Positions 24,618 to 32,933 of a stretch of DNA of 64,000 nt are shown piece after piece (the stretch's first letter is position 1; the number at the start of each line of letters is the position of its first letter). The DNA is from Sphaerisporangium rufum (GTDB taxonomy: Bacteria > Actinomycetota > Actinomycetes > Streptosporangiales > Streptosporangiaceae), in NCBI RefSeq assembly GCF_016863395.1, contig NZ_BOOU01000013.1:62001-126000 (forward strand), in the 5' to 3' direction. The translations under genes were made by a program, and so were the position numbers. The notes beneath the pieces were generated by a model. It was not told where the DNA came from and did not search any database. It worked only from the letters and a program-made list of their open reading frames with translations.

Positions 24618-25916
24618 ATGGCACCCGCGGACCCCGCCGGGACGGGCGGGCCGGTCCCCGGGGGCGATCTCGCCCGCCGGCTGGGCACCGGGCACGCGGT
24701 GGTCATCGGCCTGGGGTCGATGATCGGGGCGGGCGTCTTCGCCGCGTTCGCCCCCGCCGCGCGCGCCGCCGGCACCGGCCTGCTGATCGGGCTGCTGATC
24801 GCCGCGCTGATCGCGTACTGCAACGCGGTCGCCTCCGCCCGGCTGGCGGCGGTGTACCCCACCTCCGGCGGCACCTACATCTACGGCCGCGAGCGCCTCG
24901 GCCCCTGGTGGGGCTTCACCGCCGGCTGGGGGTTCGTGATCGGCAAGACCGCCTCGTGCGCGGCCATGGCACTCACCTTCGCCTCCTACGCGGTACCCGG
25001 CCCCTGGTGGGCGCAGCGCGCGGTGGCGGTCGCCGCCGTGCTCGGCCTGGCCGCGCTCAACTACCGCGGCGTGACCCGGACGGCCCTGCTCACCGGCGTG
25101 CTGGTCGCGAGCAGCCTCACCGCCCTGGCCATTGCGGTCGCCGGCATCGCGGCGGGGGGACACGCCGGCCCGGCGAACCTCGCCGGGCGACCGGCGGGCG
25201 CCGGCGGCGTCTACGGCATCCTCCAGGCGGCCGGCCTGCTCTTCTTCGCCTTCGCCGGTTACGCCCGCGTCGCCACCATGGGGGAGGAGGTCCGCGATCC
25301 GCGCCGCACCATCCCGCGGGCCATCCGGATCTCGCTGTTCGTGGCGGTGGCCGTCTACCTGGTGGTCGGGGTCGCGGCGCTGCTGGCCGCCGGGCCGGCG
25401 CGGCTGGCGGCCTCCACCGCGCCGCTGGCCGCCGCGGTGGAGGCCGCCGGAGCCGGCGCGCTGGTCCCGGTGGTGCGGACCGGCGCCGCGCTGGCGGCGC
25501 TCGGGGCGCTGCTCGCGCTGATCGCCGGGATCGGCCGCACCACGCTGGCCATGGCCCGCCACCGCGACCTGCCCGGCCGGCTCGCGGCCGTCCATCCCCG
25601 GTACCGGGTGCCGCACCGCGCGGAGATCGCCCTGGCCGTCGTGGTGAGCGTGCTGGTGGCCACCGTCGACCTGCGCGGCGCGATCGGCTTCTCTTCCTTC
25701 GGCGTGCTGGTCTACTACGCCATCGCCAACGCCGCGGCGTTCACCCTGCCGGTGGCCGGCCGGTGGTCGCGCGGGCTCAGCCTGCTCGGCGGCGCCGGCT
25801 GCCTGACCCTGGTCGCCACCCTGCCCTGGCCGTCGGTGCTCGCCGGGGCGCTCATGTTCGCCACCGGCCTGGCCGGCCGGTGGCTGGTCCTGCGACGCCG
25901 CGCTCGCCCCGGGTGA
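24618..25916 (+). CDS. APC-superfamily permease
   Basis: 432 residues with about 12 hydrophobic helices. The APC signature GLGSMIGAGVFAAFAPAARAAG lies in helix 1, with SGGTYIYGRERLG next and FFAFAGYARVATMGEEVRDP in helix 6, as in amino-acid/polyamine transporters. ATG 24618 follows GAGGAGG by 6 nt. Divergent from the ArsR-arsenate-reductase fusion and sharing its operator region, which is an unusual partner for an APC protein; arsenical export is normally by ArsB or Acr3. Substrate unknown. Confidence 0.88.
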   Translation: MAPADPAGTGGPVPGGDLARRLGTGHAVVIGLGSMIGAGVFAAFAPAARAAGTGLLIGLLIAALIAYCNAVASARLAAVYPTSGGTYIYGRERLGPWWGFTAGWGFVIGKTASCAAMALTFASYAVPGPWWAQRAVAVAAVLGLAALNYRGVTRTALLTGVLVASSLTALAIAVAGIAAGGHAGPANLAGRPAGAGGVYGILQAAGLLFFAFAGYARVATMGEEVRDPRRTIPRAIRISLFVAVAVYLVVGVAALLAAGPARLAASTAPLAAAVEAAGAGALVPVVRTGAALAALGALLALIAGIGRTTLAMARHRDLPGRLAAVHPRYRVPHRAEIALAVVVSVLVATVDLRGAIGFSSFGVLVYYAIANAAAFTLPVAGRWSRGLSLLGGAGCLTLVATLPWPSVLAGALMFATGLAGRWLVLRRRARPG

Positions 25917-25948
25917 GGCCGCGCCGGCCGCTGGGCTCCGTACGGCGA

Positions 25949-27739
25949 TCAGGTGCCGGCGGCCTCCCGCCAGCGGTTGGTGATCGGCAGCCGGCGGTCC
26001 CGGCCGAAGTTCTTCGGGGTGATCTTCGGGCCCGGCGGGTACTGCCGGCGCTTGTACTCGGCGACGTCCACCAGCCGGATCACCCGGGCGACCAGCTCGG
26101 CGTCGTGCCCGGCGGCCACCAGCTCGGCGTTGCCCATGTCCCGCTCGACGTAGTCCGACAGCAACCGGTCGAGCACCTCGTAGGGCGGCAGCGAGTCGGT
26201 GTCCCGCTGGCCGGGGCGCAGCTCGGCGCTCGGCTCCTTGATGATGGAGTTCTCCGGGATGGGCGGCACCAGGAACGGATGCAACAGCTCGCCGCCCCGG
26301 CCGGCCTGGGAGTTGCGCCAGCGGGACAGCTCCCACACCGTCGTCTTCAGCACGTCCTTGATCGGGGCGAAGCCGCCCGCCGAGTCGCCGTACAGGGTCG
26401 AGTAGCCGGTGGCCAGCTCGCTCTTGTTGCCGGTGGTGAGCACCAGGTGGCCGTGCTCGTTCGACAGCGCCATCAGCAGCATGCCCCGTACCCGCGCCTG
26501 CAGGTTCTCCGCGGCCAGCCCGTGCAGCTCGACCTCCTTCTCGAACGCGTCCACCATGCCGGCGATGGGCACCGTCCGCGCCTGAAGCCCTTGGCGCTCG
26601 ACCAGCTCGAGCGCGTCGGAGACCGAGTGCTCGGAGGAGTAGCGGGACGGCATGAGCACCACGTGCACCCGGTCCGGCCCGACGGCGTCGGCGGCGATCG
26701 TCGCGGTGAGGGCGGAGTCGATGCCGCCGGACAGGCCCAGCACCACCGAGCGGAAGCCGTTCTTCGCGACGTAGTCGCGCACCCCGAGCACCAGCGCCGA
26801 GTAGACCTCCTCCAGATCCGCCAGGCGCGGCGCCACCACCGGCGGCTCCGGCGGGTAGGGCGGCAGCGGCTCGGCGGACAGCACCAGCCGCTCCACCGTG
26901 ATCGTGGTGCCGTCCCCGGCGTCCACCGGGAACGACCCCGGCCCGGCCGCCGGGTCGGCGGCCGGCAGCTCCAGGTCGGCGACCAGCAGTTCCTCCTCGA
27001 ACTGCCGGGCCCGCGCCACCAGGTTCCCCGCGGCGTCCACCACCAGCGAATCACCGTCGAAGATCAGCTCGTCCTGGCCGCCCACCTGGTTGGCGTAGGC
27101 CAGCGCGCAACCCGCCTCCCGGGCCCGGTCGACGCACAGCCGCAGCCGGACGTCGTCCTTCTCCCGCTCGTACGGCGAGGCGTTGGGCACCACCAGCAGG
27201 CCGGCCCCGGCCGCGCCGGCCGCCGAGACCGGACCGCCGTCCTGCCACAGGTCCTCGCAGACCGCGATCGCCACGTCCACGCCGTGCAGGCGGACGATGG
27301 GCAGCCGGTCACCGCGCACGAAGTAGCGGTACTCGTCGAAGACCCCGTAGTTGGGCAGATGGTGCTTGGCGCTGCGGGTGACCACCGTGCCCCGGTGCAG
27401 CAGCGCGACCGCGTCCAGCGGCGCCCCCTTCGGCTGGCCGGCCCGCGGCGCCGCGCCCGAGCGGTCGACGTAACCCACCACCACCGGGATCTCGCCGAGC
27501 CCCTCGGCGGCCAGCCGCCCGGCCGTCGCGGGCAGCGCGGTGACCGAGGCGTCCACGAAGGAGGTGCGCAGCACCAGGTCCTCGACGGGATACCCGGTCA
27601 GGAACATCTCGGTGAACAGCACCAGGTGCGCGCCGCGCTCGGCGGCCCGGTGCGTCCACTCCACGAGCCGGTCGGCGTTGGCGGACAGATCACCGACGGC
27701 GGGGTTCGTCTGGGCGAGGGCGATACGCAGTTGTGGCAC
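25949..27739 (-). CDS. nadE: Glutamine-dependent NAD+ synthetase
   Basis: 596 residues. N-terminal nitrilase-type glutaminase with catalytic Glu44 (LFTEMFLTGYP), Lys in SAKHHLPNYG and Cys in AVCEDLWQDG. The C-terminal synthetase has the ATP-pyrophosphatase P-loop LGLSGGIDSALT and the downstream TTGNKSELATGYSTLYGDSA. It amidates nicotinate adenine dinucleotide, the last step of NAD synthesis. GTG 27739 is the likely start, behind an AAGGTGGGGG stretch. It is shorter than the roughly 680-residue mycobacterial enzyme, resembling the shorter two-domain type. Confidence 0.95.
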   Translation of the reverse strand: MPQLRIALAQTNPAVGDLSANADRLVEWTHRAAERGAHLVLFTEMFLTGYPVEDLVLRTSFVDASVTALPATAGRLAAEGLGEIPVVVGYVDRSGAAPRAGQPKGAPLDAVALLHRGTVVTRSAKHHLPNYGVFDEYRYFVRGDRLPIVRLHGVDVAIAVCEDLWQDGGPVSAAGAAGAGLLVVPNASPYEREKDDVRLRLCVDRAREAGCALAYANQVGGQDELIFDGDSLVVDAAGNLVARARQFEEELLVADLELPAADPAAGPGSFPVDAGDGTTITVERLVLSAEPLPPYPPEPPVVAPRLADLEEVYSALVLGVRDYVAKNGFRSVVLGLSGGIDSALTATIAADAVGPDRVHVVLMPSRYSSEHSVSDALELVERQGLQARTVPIAGMVDAFEKEVELHGLAAENLQARVRGMLLMALSNEHGHLVLTTGNKSELATGYSTLYGDSAGGFAPIKDVLKTTVWELSRWRNSQAGRGGELLHPFLVPPIPENSIIKEPSAELRPGQRDTDSLPPYEVLDRLLSDYVERDMGNAELVAAGHDAELVARVIRLVDVAEYKRRQYPPGPKITPKNFGRDRRLPITNRWREAAGT

Positions 27740-27784
27740 GCCCCCACCTTACGTGCGCACCCGCGCCGGCACCGGGCGAGGTGA

Positions 27785-27914
27785 GCGGCACCCGCCGGCC
27801 TCCGCGCGGCCCGGTCAGGCGAAGCACCAGCGGAACCAGTACCGCGCGCGGTCGTTCCAGCCGTAGTCCACCAGGCTGTTCACCCTGGCCCGGTGCGGAA
27901 CCCACAGGGTGCCG
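27785..27914. repeat. Parental copy of a 130-bp duplication
   Basis: Covers the last 33 codons of the crystallin-like gene plus about 30 bases beyond its stop. A diverged copy (about 85 percent identical by eye) is at 28992-29124. Confidence 0.85.
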
Positions 27915-28480
27915 TCCTCGGGGAACGGCGTCACCTGCAGCGTGATCGACGAGTAGGAGGTGGTGACGTCCAGCGAGGAGATCCGCTGGTCCGCGCTCTT
28001 CCATCCCCACCACAGGAACCCGCAGGCCACCACCTTGGTCAGGTCGGCCACGCCGGTCTGGGAGTCGGGCACCCGCCAGCCGCAGCCGCCCAGGTCGATG
28101 TGCTCGTAGAACTCCACGACCCCGGCGTCGGCCGGAAGCGGGTTGGTGCCGCCGCCGGCGACCCGGCAGCCGGAACCGCCGCGGATCGGCGAGCCCGGCG
28201 GCCGGGGCGGGCCCTCCGACTGCACCGCCTCGTCGGCCGAGGCGAGGTCCAGTGCGTAGGCCCGGGCGCGGTCGATCCCGGTGAACACCCGCAGGCTCTC
28301 CCCGGCCAGTGCGGCCGGGTCGAGCACCGTGTGCAGCGGCCGGTCCTGCAGTTCCAGCACCGCGGCCGGCTCCACCGCCTCGCCGTCCAGTACCACCGGG
28401 ATGCCCGGGACCCGGTGACGGCGGGGGTCGCGCCGGATGCTCGCGTCGAACCGGGAGGACCAGGGAAGGCGTAAGGACAT
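27815..28480 (-). CDS. Beta/gamma-crystallin-like protein, otherwise unrecognised
   Basis: 221 residues, no clear signal peptide. The N-terminal half is a hydrophilic region of unknown fold. Residues about 120-190 contain VVEFYEHIDLGGCGWRV and, later, RISSLDVTTSYSSITL, which resemble the Y/F-E-x-x-x-F-x-G ... S-S-I/L pattern of crystallin Greek-key motifs, also found in bacterial peptidase inhibitors of family I36. Cys/Trp-rich C-terminus ending FRWCFA. The 3' end is duplicated upstream. Assignment of the fold is tentative. Confidence 0.6.
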   Translation of the reverse strand: MSLRLPWSSRFDASIRRDPRRHRVPGIPVVLDGEAVEPAAVLELQDRPLHTVLDPAALAGESLRVFTGIDRARAYALDLASADEAVQSEGPPRPPGSPIRGGSGCRVAGGGTNPLPADAGVVEFYEHIDLGGCGWRVPDSQTGVADLTKVVACGFLWWGWKSADQRISSLDVTTSYSSITLQVTPFPEDGTLWVPHRARVNSLVDYGWNDRARYWFRWCFA

Positions 28481-28713
28481 GATCGAGCACCCCCGTGGGG
28501 TATGGCCGTGGCCAGGGCCTCCAGCGTGACCGCCGATCGCCCGGCCGTCTGCTCGCCGCCCGGTGCCGCTTCCCTGTCCCGGTGACGAGCCGAACCTGCC
28601 GTGGCCCGCCCTTGCGCCGCCATCTCCGACGTGCCCGGCGGGCAGGGGACGGTTCCAGCCCTGGAGTGGTCATCCTCGATGGCCTCCGGCGGCCGCGTGC
28701 GGCGGAGCCCCGA

Positions 28714-29067
28714 TCAGCCGCCGTCGCCGGCCGGACGCAACTCGAAGCCGATGGCGCGCAACCAAAGGGCCAGCACGCCGCCCAGCCGCTGCCGCTCGAC
28801 CTGGTAGTGGCGCCGCCTCCCGACGGTCGCCACGGACACGATGCCCGCGTCGAGGAGGACGCCGAGGTGGCGCGAGGTCGTAGGCCACGAGTGGGAGAAC
28901 CTGGAGCTGAGCTCGCCGGCGGTGAGCGTGCCGCCGCGGGCGACGAGCACCTGCAGGATGTGGCGCCGGGCACCGTCCTGGGACGAGGGGGGCGGCGCCC
29001 GCCGGCCACCGCGCTCCCCGGTCAGGCGAAGCACCAACGGAACCGGTACCCGGCGCGGCCGTTCCAC
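28714..29067 (-). CDS. ArsR-like winged-helix regulator with an odd N-terminus
   Basis: Up to 117 residues. From about residue 30 it is a normal ArsR-type wHTH: ARRHILQVLVARGGTLTAGE, WPTTSRHLGVLLDAGIVSV and GRRRHYQVE. The first 25 residues are encoded inside the 28992-29124 duplicate copy, read in a different frame from the parental gene, and no candidate start (GTG 29067 or 29034) has a ribosome site. I infer that the duplication replaced or displaced the original start, giving a chimeric or broken gene. Confidence 0.6.
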   Translation of the reverse strand: MERPRRVPVPLVLRLTGERGGRRAPPPSSQDGARRHILQVLVARGGTLTAGELSSRFSHSWPTTSRHLGVLLDAGIVSVATVGRRRHYQVERQRLGGVLALWLRAIGFELRPAGDGG

Positions 29068-29124
29068 CCGTAGCCCACCAGGCTCTGTTCACCCTGGCCT
29101 GGTGCGGAATCCTCCAGGTGCCGT
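28992..29124 (-). pseudogene. Degenerate duplicate of the crystallin-like gene 3' end
   Basis: Aligns with 27785-27914 at about 85 percent identity, including the stop codon context (encoding RFRWCFA-stop) and flanking bases. A two-base insertion at about 29085 breaks the frame, and no 5' part of the gene is present. Its left edge runs into the ArsR-like gene and its right edge stops 2 bases before the MFS gene's stop codon. Confidence 0.82.
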
Positions 29125-29126
29125 GG

Positions 29127-30395
29127 TCAGCCCTCGGAGCCCGCGGCGGACGGCCGGGCGGCGGAGCGGTGGCGGATGGCCGGGGAGATGGCGAGCTGGC
29201 CGAGGGCGCCGAGCACGCCGGCGGCGCCGACCACGGTCCACAGCGTCACCTGGCCGGCGGCCAGCAGCCGGGTGCCGATCAGCGGGGCGAGCAGGCCGCC
29301 CACCGACCAGGCGAAACCGTACACGCCGTTGTACCGTCCCCGCAGGTGCGCCGGGGCGAGGGCGGCGACCACCGCCCCGGCCATGCCCGCCGTCATCACC
29401 TCGCCGAGCGTCCACACCGCCACCGTCGCCGCGTACACCGTGGTGGTCGTGGCCAGGGCCATCAGCCCGAAACCCACCCCGACGACGGCCATGCCGGCGG
29501 CGAGCGTCCGCCCAGGGTCGTACCGGGCCAGCCGGTCGCTCACCAGCGGCTGCACCACCACGATGAGCACGCCGTTCACCGCGAGCGCCAGCCCATAGGC
29601 GGAGGTGGGCAGCCCCTGACCGGTGATGGCCAGCGGCAGGGTGGTGAAGGCCTGCAGGTAGACGAACGTGTAGAGCAGGCTGATCACCACGAAGGCGAGC
29701 ATCAGCCGGTCTCCGAGCACGTCACGGAAGCCGCCCGGCCGCTGCCCGGCCGCCGGCCGGGTCTCGGGGACCGCACGCCAGACCAGCAGACCGAAGATGA
29801 GCGAGGTGAGCGCGTCGATCCAGAACAGCCACAGGAACCCGTCCTGGGCGAGCCAGCCGCCCGCGACCATGGCGACGGCGAAGCCGAGGTTGATGGCCCA
29901 GAACAGCAGGCCGAAGGCCCGCGGCCGGTCATGTGCCGGGATGAGATCGGCCACCAGCGCCTGGGACGCCGGGCGGTAGGCGTCCAGCACCAGCCCGAGC
30001 AGTGCCATCACCGCGACGATCGCGGGCAGCGAGGTGCTGTACCCGAGGGCGAGCATGCCGGCCGCCGTCGCCACCATCGCGCCGGCCAGCGTGGCCCGGC
30101 GCCCGATGCGGTCGGCCAGCCAGCCGGCGACCAGCTGCGACACCAGCGAGCCCATCCCGAACACCGCGAGCACCACGCCCGCGGCCGCCAGCGACATGCC
30201 CCGGGCCTGGGTCAGGTAGACGCCGATGAAGGGTTCGACCATCGTGCCGAGCCGGTTCACGAAGGTGCCGCTGAACAGCACCCAGAACGGCCGGGGCAGC
30301 CCCCCGATCTTCGCGTGCAGGAAGGACCGCCTCCGGGCGGCGAGCGAGGTCACGCCGCCCATCCTCGGAGAGGCGCGGACGCCGGCGCCAGTCAT
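29127..30395 (-). CDS. MFS transporter, 12 TM
   Basis: 422 residues with 12 hydrophobic helices. Motif A is LVAGWLADRIGRRATLAGAM, and the opening FWVLFSGTFVNRLGTMVEPF is typical of MFS multidrug (MdtG/MDR-type) exporters. ATG 30395 gives the full frame but lacks a ribosome site; ATG 30362 is an alternative. It is probably a small-molecule exporter. Confidence 0.88.
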   Translation of the reverse strand: MTGAGVRASPRMGGVTSLAARRRSFLHAKIGGLPRPFWVLFSGTFVNRLGTMVEPFIGVYLTQARGMSLAAAGVVLAVFGMGSLVSQLVAGWLADRIGRRATLAGAMVATAAGMLALGYSTSLPAIVAVMALLGLVLDAYRPASQALVADLIPAHDRPRAFGLLFWAINLGFAVAMVAGGWLAQDGFLWLFWIDALTSLIFGLLVWRAVPETRPAAGQRPGGFRDVLGDRLMLAFVVISLLYTFVYLQAFTTLPLAITGQGLPTSAYGLALAVNGVLIVVVQPLVSDRLARYDPGRTLAAGMAVVGVGFGLMALATTTTVYAATVAVWTLGEVMTAGMAGAVVAALAPAHLRGRYNGVYGFAWSVGGLLAPLIGTRLLAAGQVTLWTVVGAAGVLGALGQLAISPAIRHRSAARPSAAGSEG

Positions 30396-30486
30396 TTAGT
30401 TCAGCCCGAAACGACGCCCGGCGCGGCGGGGACGGCGCCGCCCGGTGTGGCGAGGCGCGAGGGAACGGGGGCCGGCGGAAGCCGGG

Positions 30487-32595
30487 TCAGCAGAAGAAGG
30501 GCGGGCTGGACGGCAGGGCGATGAACGGGCGGGGCCCGCCGGGCGGCGGTTCCGCCGTGCCGGTGACCGCGCTGCCGGCCACCCCGTCGATCGCCCCGGG
30601 CCGGTCGCCGTCCCCGGCGCCGCCACCGGACCGATCCGTTCCACCGCCCGGCACCTCACCTGTGCCGGACCCGCCCGGCCCATCCGTACCGCCCAGGCCG
30701 GATCCGCGGCCTGTACCGGACGAGCGGTCGCCGCCGGATGCCGTGCCTCCGTGCGCCCCGGCGGCGCCGGTGCCCGCCGGACGGCCCGCGCCCGGCCCGG
30801 CATCCGGTCCCGGCCGGCCGGATCCTGGACCGCCCATGCCCGGTCCGGCCTCAGGTGCCGCCCCCGGACCGGTGCCCGGCCCTGCGCCGGGCCGGGGTGC
30901 GCGGCCCGGCCCGGGCCGGCCATCCGCCGCCGGTCCGCCGCTCGGGGCGCCGGAGGACCCGCCGCCCCGGCCCGGGGCGGCGGGCCGCCGGTCGGCGTGG
31001 TCGGTGCGCTCGCCCGTCCGGCCCGCCGGCCCGGACGGCGCCGGCCCTGGCCCGGCGGCGCCCTCTTCCCCCGGCCGGGTGGCGCCGGGCCGGCGGGTGC
31101 CCGCGTTCGGGCCGCCGGGCGCGCGGCCGCGGGACCAGAACGGGTTCCGGCCGGGCCCCCCGGGCCGGCCGCCATGGTGGCCGGGGGCCTGCACCGGGCG
31201 GGCGGCCCGGCCCGGCCCCGCCGCGGCCGGCGGGACGTGGATCCCGGACCGGTCGGGTCCGGGACCGGTGCCGGCCGGGCGCGGCGGACGGGGACCGGTG
31301 CGTGCGGGGGGTGGCGTCCGCCCGGACGGGCCATTCCCGGTTCCGGAGGGCCGCCCGGCGCCCGGCCCCGGACGACGGGGCGTGTCCTTGTCCGCGGCGG
31401 CCGGGCCGGTGACCCGGCGGCCTCGCCCACCGGCCCCGGCGCCGCCGGCCCACGACGCGCGGCCCGGCCCGCCGGCCGGGCGGCGGGTGGCCGGCGCGCC
31501 GCCGGCCGGGGCGTCGGGCCGGGCCGCTGGCGGGAGCCACTCCGGCGGCGGGCCGGGCGCCGCGCCGCCGGACCACGGCCGCCGGACCGGCACCCGTCCC
31601 CAGCCGGCCGGCGGTGCCGGTGCGGCCGGATACAGCCGCCGGCCGGTGCGCTGCACGATCTCCACGGCCAGCAGGATGCCGCTCGCGGTGACCCGCTGCC
31701 CGTACACGTCGGTGACCCGCAGCGTGAAAGGCCCGGCGCCGCCGCCGTGCCCGGCCACCCAATGGTCGCCGGCGCGGGCCAGCGGCTCCCAGCGCGCTCC
31801 GCGCCGCAACTCCACCCGGGCGAGCGCGTTGCCGTGGTCGATCGCCTGGACCGACAGCCACCGCGCCGAGGACCCCCGCGCGACCCGCACGGCCAGCGGG
31901 CGGGGGAGCGCGGGGTTGCGCACCGGGTGGTAGCGCACCGGCACCACGGCGACGCCGGGGACGGCGATCCGCGCGAACGCCGGACCGCTCAGGTCGATGA
32001 CCCCCGGGGCGCACGCCGGGCACTCGCCGACGACCTGGACCCGGACCGTGCCGCCCGGCCCGGTGACGTCGAGGTAGGCGCCGCAGGCCGCCGCCCCGGC
32101 GAACTCGCGCGGGGAGACCGTGGCGGTCGGTGCGTCGCCGGGCGGGCCGCCGGCGGAGCAGCGCTCGCGCGACGCGCCGAAGTGGCCGCCGCCGGAGCCG
32201 AGGGCCCCGGCGACCCCGCCGGCCGCGCAGGCGGCGTCCCGCCCGGCCTGGGCACCCAGCGTCACCAGGGCCAGCGCCGCCGCCAGGCCGCCCGCCCACC
32301 CGGCGCGGGCCAGCGCCGCCCGCCGGACCCCGCGCGGCACCGGCCAGGCCCGCCCGCGCGGCGGCCCGACCCGCCGGACGGCCCGCCGCCACGCGTTCGG
32401 CGCGGCGGCGTCCCGACCCGGCGGGCCGGCCGGGACCGCCGGAGCCGCATGGACCGCGGCCGGGCCGGCCAGGGACGTCGGCGGCGCCGGGGTCGTGCGG
32501 GCCGCCCGGGCCGCCGGCGGGGCCGGGAGCCCGGCCGGGGCGGCCGGTGGGGGCGGGGACCCGGGGACCACCGGGCGGTGCCGATCGCCGTTCAT
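30487..32595 (-). CDS. Membrane-anchored expansin-like protein with long Gly/Pro-rich tail
   Basis: 702 residues, ATG 32595 with GGAGGT 5 nt upstream. Layout: Pro/Ala-rich cytosolic head (1-95), one membrane helix (about 98-114), then an expansin-type double-psi beta-barrel (about 140-215) with FGASRERCSAGG, ACGAYLDVT, GECPACAPGVIDLSGPAF and its key Asp201. Residues 225-312 form a second, beta-sandwich domain (RYHPV, ARWLSVQAIDHGNALARVEL), matching bacterial expansin D2. Residues 320-702 are a low-complexity Gly/Pro/Ala/Arg region ending PFFC. Expansins loosen cellulose or peptidoglycan networks without hydrolysis. The tail could cross the wall or bind polymers. That the tail is truly translated is likely but unproven. 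Confidence 0.78.
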   Translation of the reverse strand: MNGDRHRPVVPGSPPPPAAPAGLPAPPAARAARTTPAPPTSLAGPAAVHAAPAVPAGPPGRDAAAPNAWRRAVRRVGPPRGRAWPVPRGVRRAALARAGWAGGLAAALALVTLGAQAGRDAACAAGGVAGALGSGGGHFGASRERCSAGGPPGDAPTATVSPREFAGAAACGAYLDVTGPGGTVRVQVVGECPACAPGVIDLSGPAFARIAVPGVAVVPVRYHPVRNPALPRPLAVRVARGSSARWLSVQAIDHGNALARVELRRGARWEPLARAGDHWVAGHGGGAGPFTLRVTDVYGQRVTASGILLAVEIVQRTGRRLYPAAPAPPAGWGRVPVRRPWSGGAAPGPPPEWLPPAARPDAPAGGAPATRRPAGGPGRASWAGGAGAGGRGRRVTGPAAADKDTPRRPGPGAGRPSGTGNGPSGRTPPPARTGPRPPRPAGTGPGPDRSGIHVPPAAAGPGRAARPVQAPGHHGGRPGGPGRNPFWSRGRAPGGPNAGTRRPGATRPGEEGAAGPGPAPSGPAGRTGERTDHADRRPAAPGRGGGSSGAPSGGPAADGRPGPGRAPRPGAGPGTGPGAAPEAGPGMGGPGSGRPGPDAGPGAGRPAGTGAAGAHGGTASGGDRSSGTGRGSGLGGTDGPGGSGTGEVPGGGTDRSGGGAGDGDRPGAIDGVAGSAVTGTAEPPPGGPRPFIALPSSPPFFC

Positions 32596-32933
32596 GGCTT
32601 ACCTCCGCAGGGCGTGCCCTTGACGAACGCGGAACGCGACCATGGTGTCACAGCGGGCGACGACAGGGCGGGACACATGACCGAATCGTGGCCGTCGGGC
32701 GCGCCGTCGCCAGGCCGCCGTTCATCGCCCTGCCCGCCGGGCGATCCGCCGCCGGGAGCGGCGGGTCCGGGGTCGTCGCCCGGCGCGTCGACGGCCCGGC
32801 GGGCACCCGCGTAACGTGTGCGAAACACCAAGCGGGCAGACTGGTAGATGACCAGACATGTCTTCCGCCGACTCAGAGAATGGCTCAGCGCGACGACGAT
32901 GGTGTCCGTCACCGTCCGGCAGAAGGGGATGCC
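32596..32933. other. Divergent control region expansin-like gene / glnA2
   Basis: 338 bases. It holds the ribosome site of the expansin-like gene at its left edge and a GlnR-type box at 32811. No gene is supported, although ATG 32880 in frame with glnA2 leaves open a slightly longer product. Confidence 0.5.
32811..32826 (+). promoter_or_regulatory. GlnR-type box GTAAC-N6-GAAAC
   Basis: GTAAC (32811-32815), six bases, GAAAC (32822-32826) is the actinobacterial GlnR consensus (gTnAC-n6-GaAAC). It lies 108 bases before the glnA2 start, a plausible promoter position, so nitrogen control of this gene is inferred. Confidence 0.62.

Noticed and set aside
23358-26336. A 992-codon minus-strand frame spanning the ArsR/APC region
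   Set aside because: Only its last 133 codons are a real gene (VOC protein). The rest runs antisense to the APC permease and out of frame with the ArsR fusion, without motifs.
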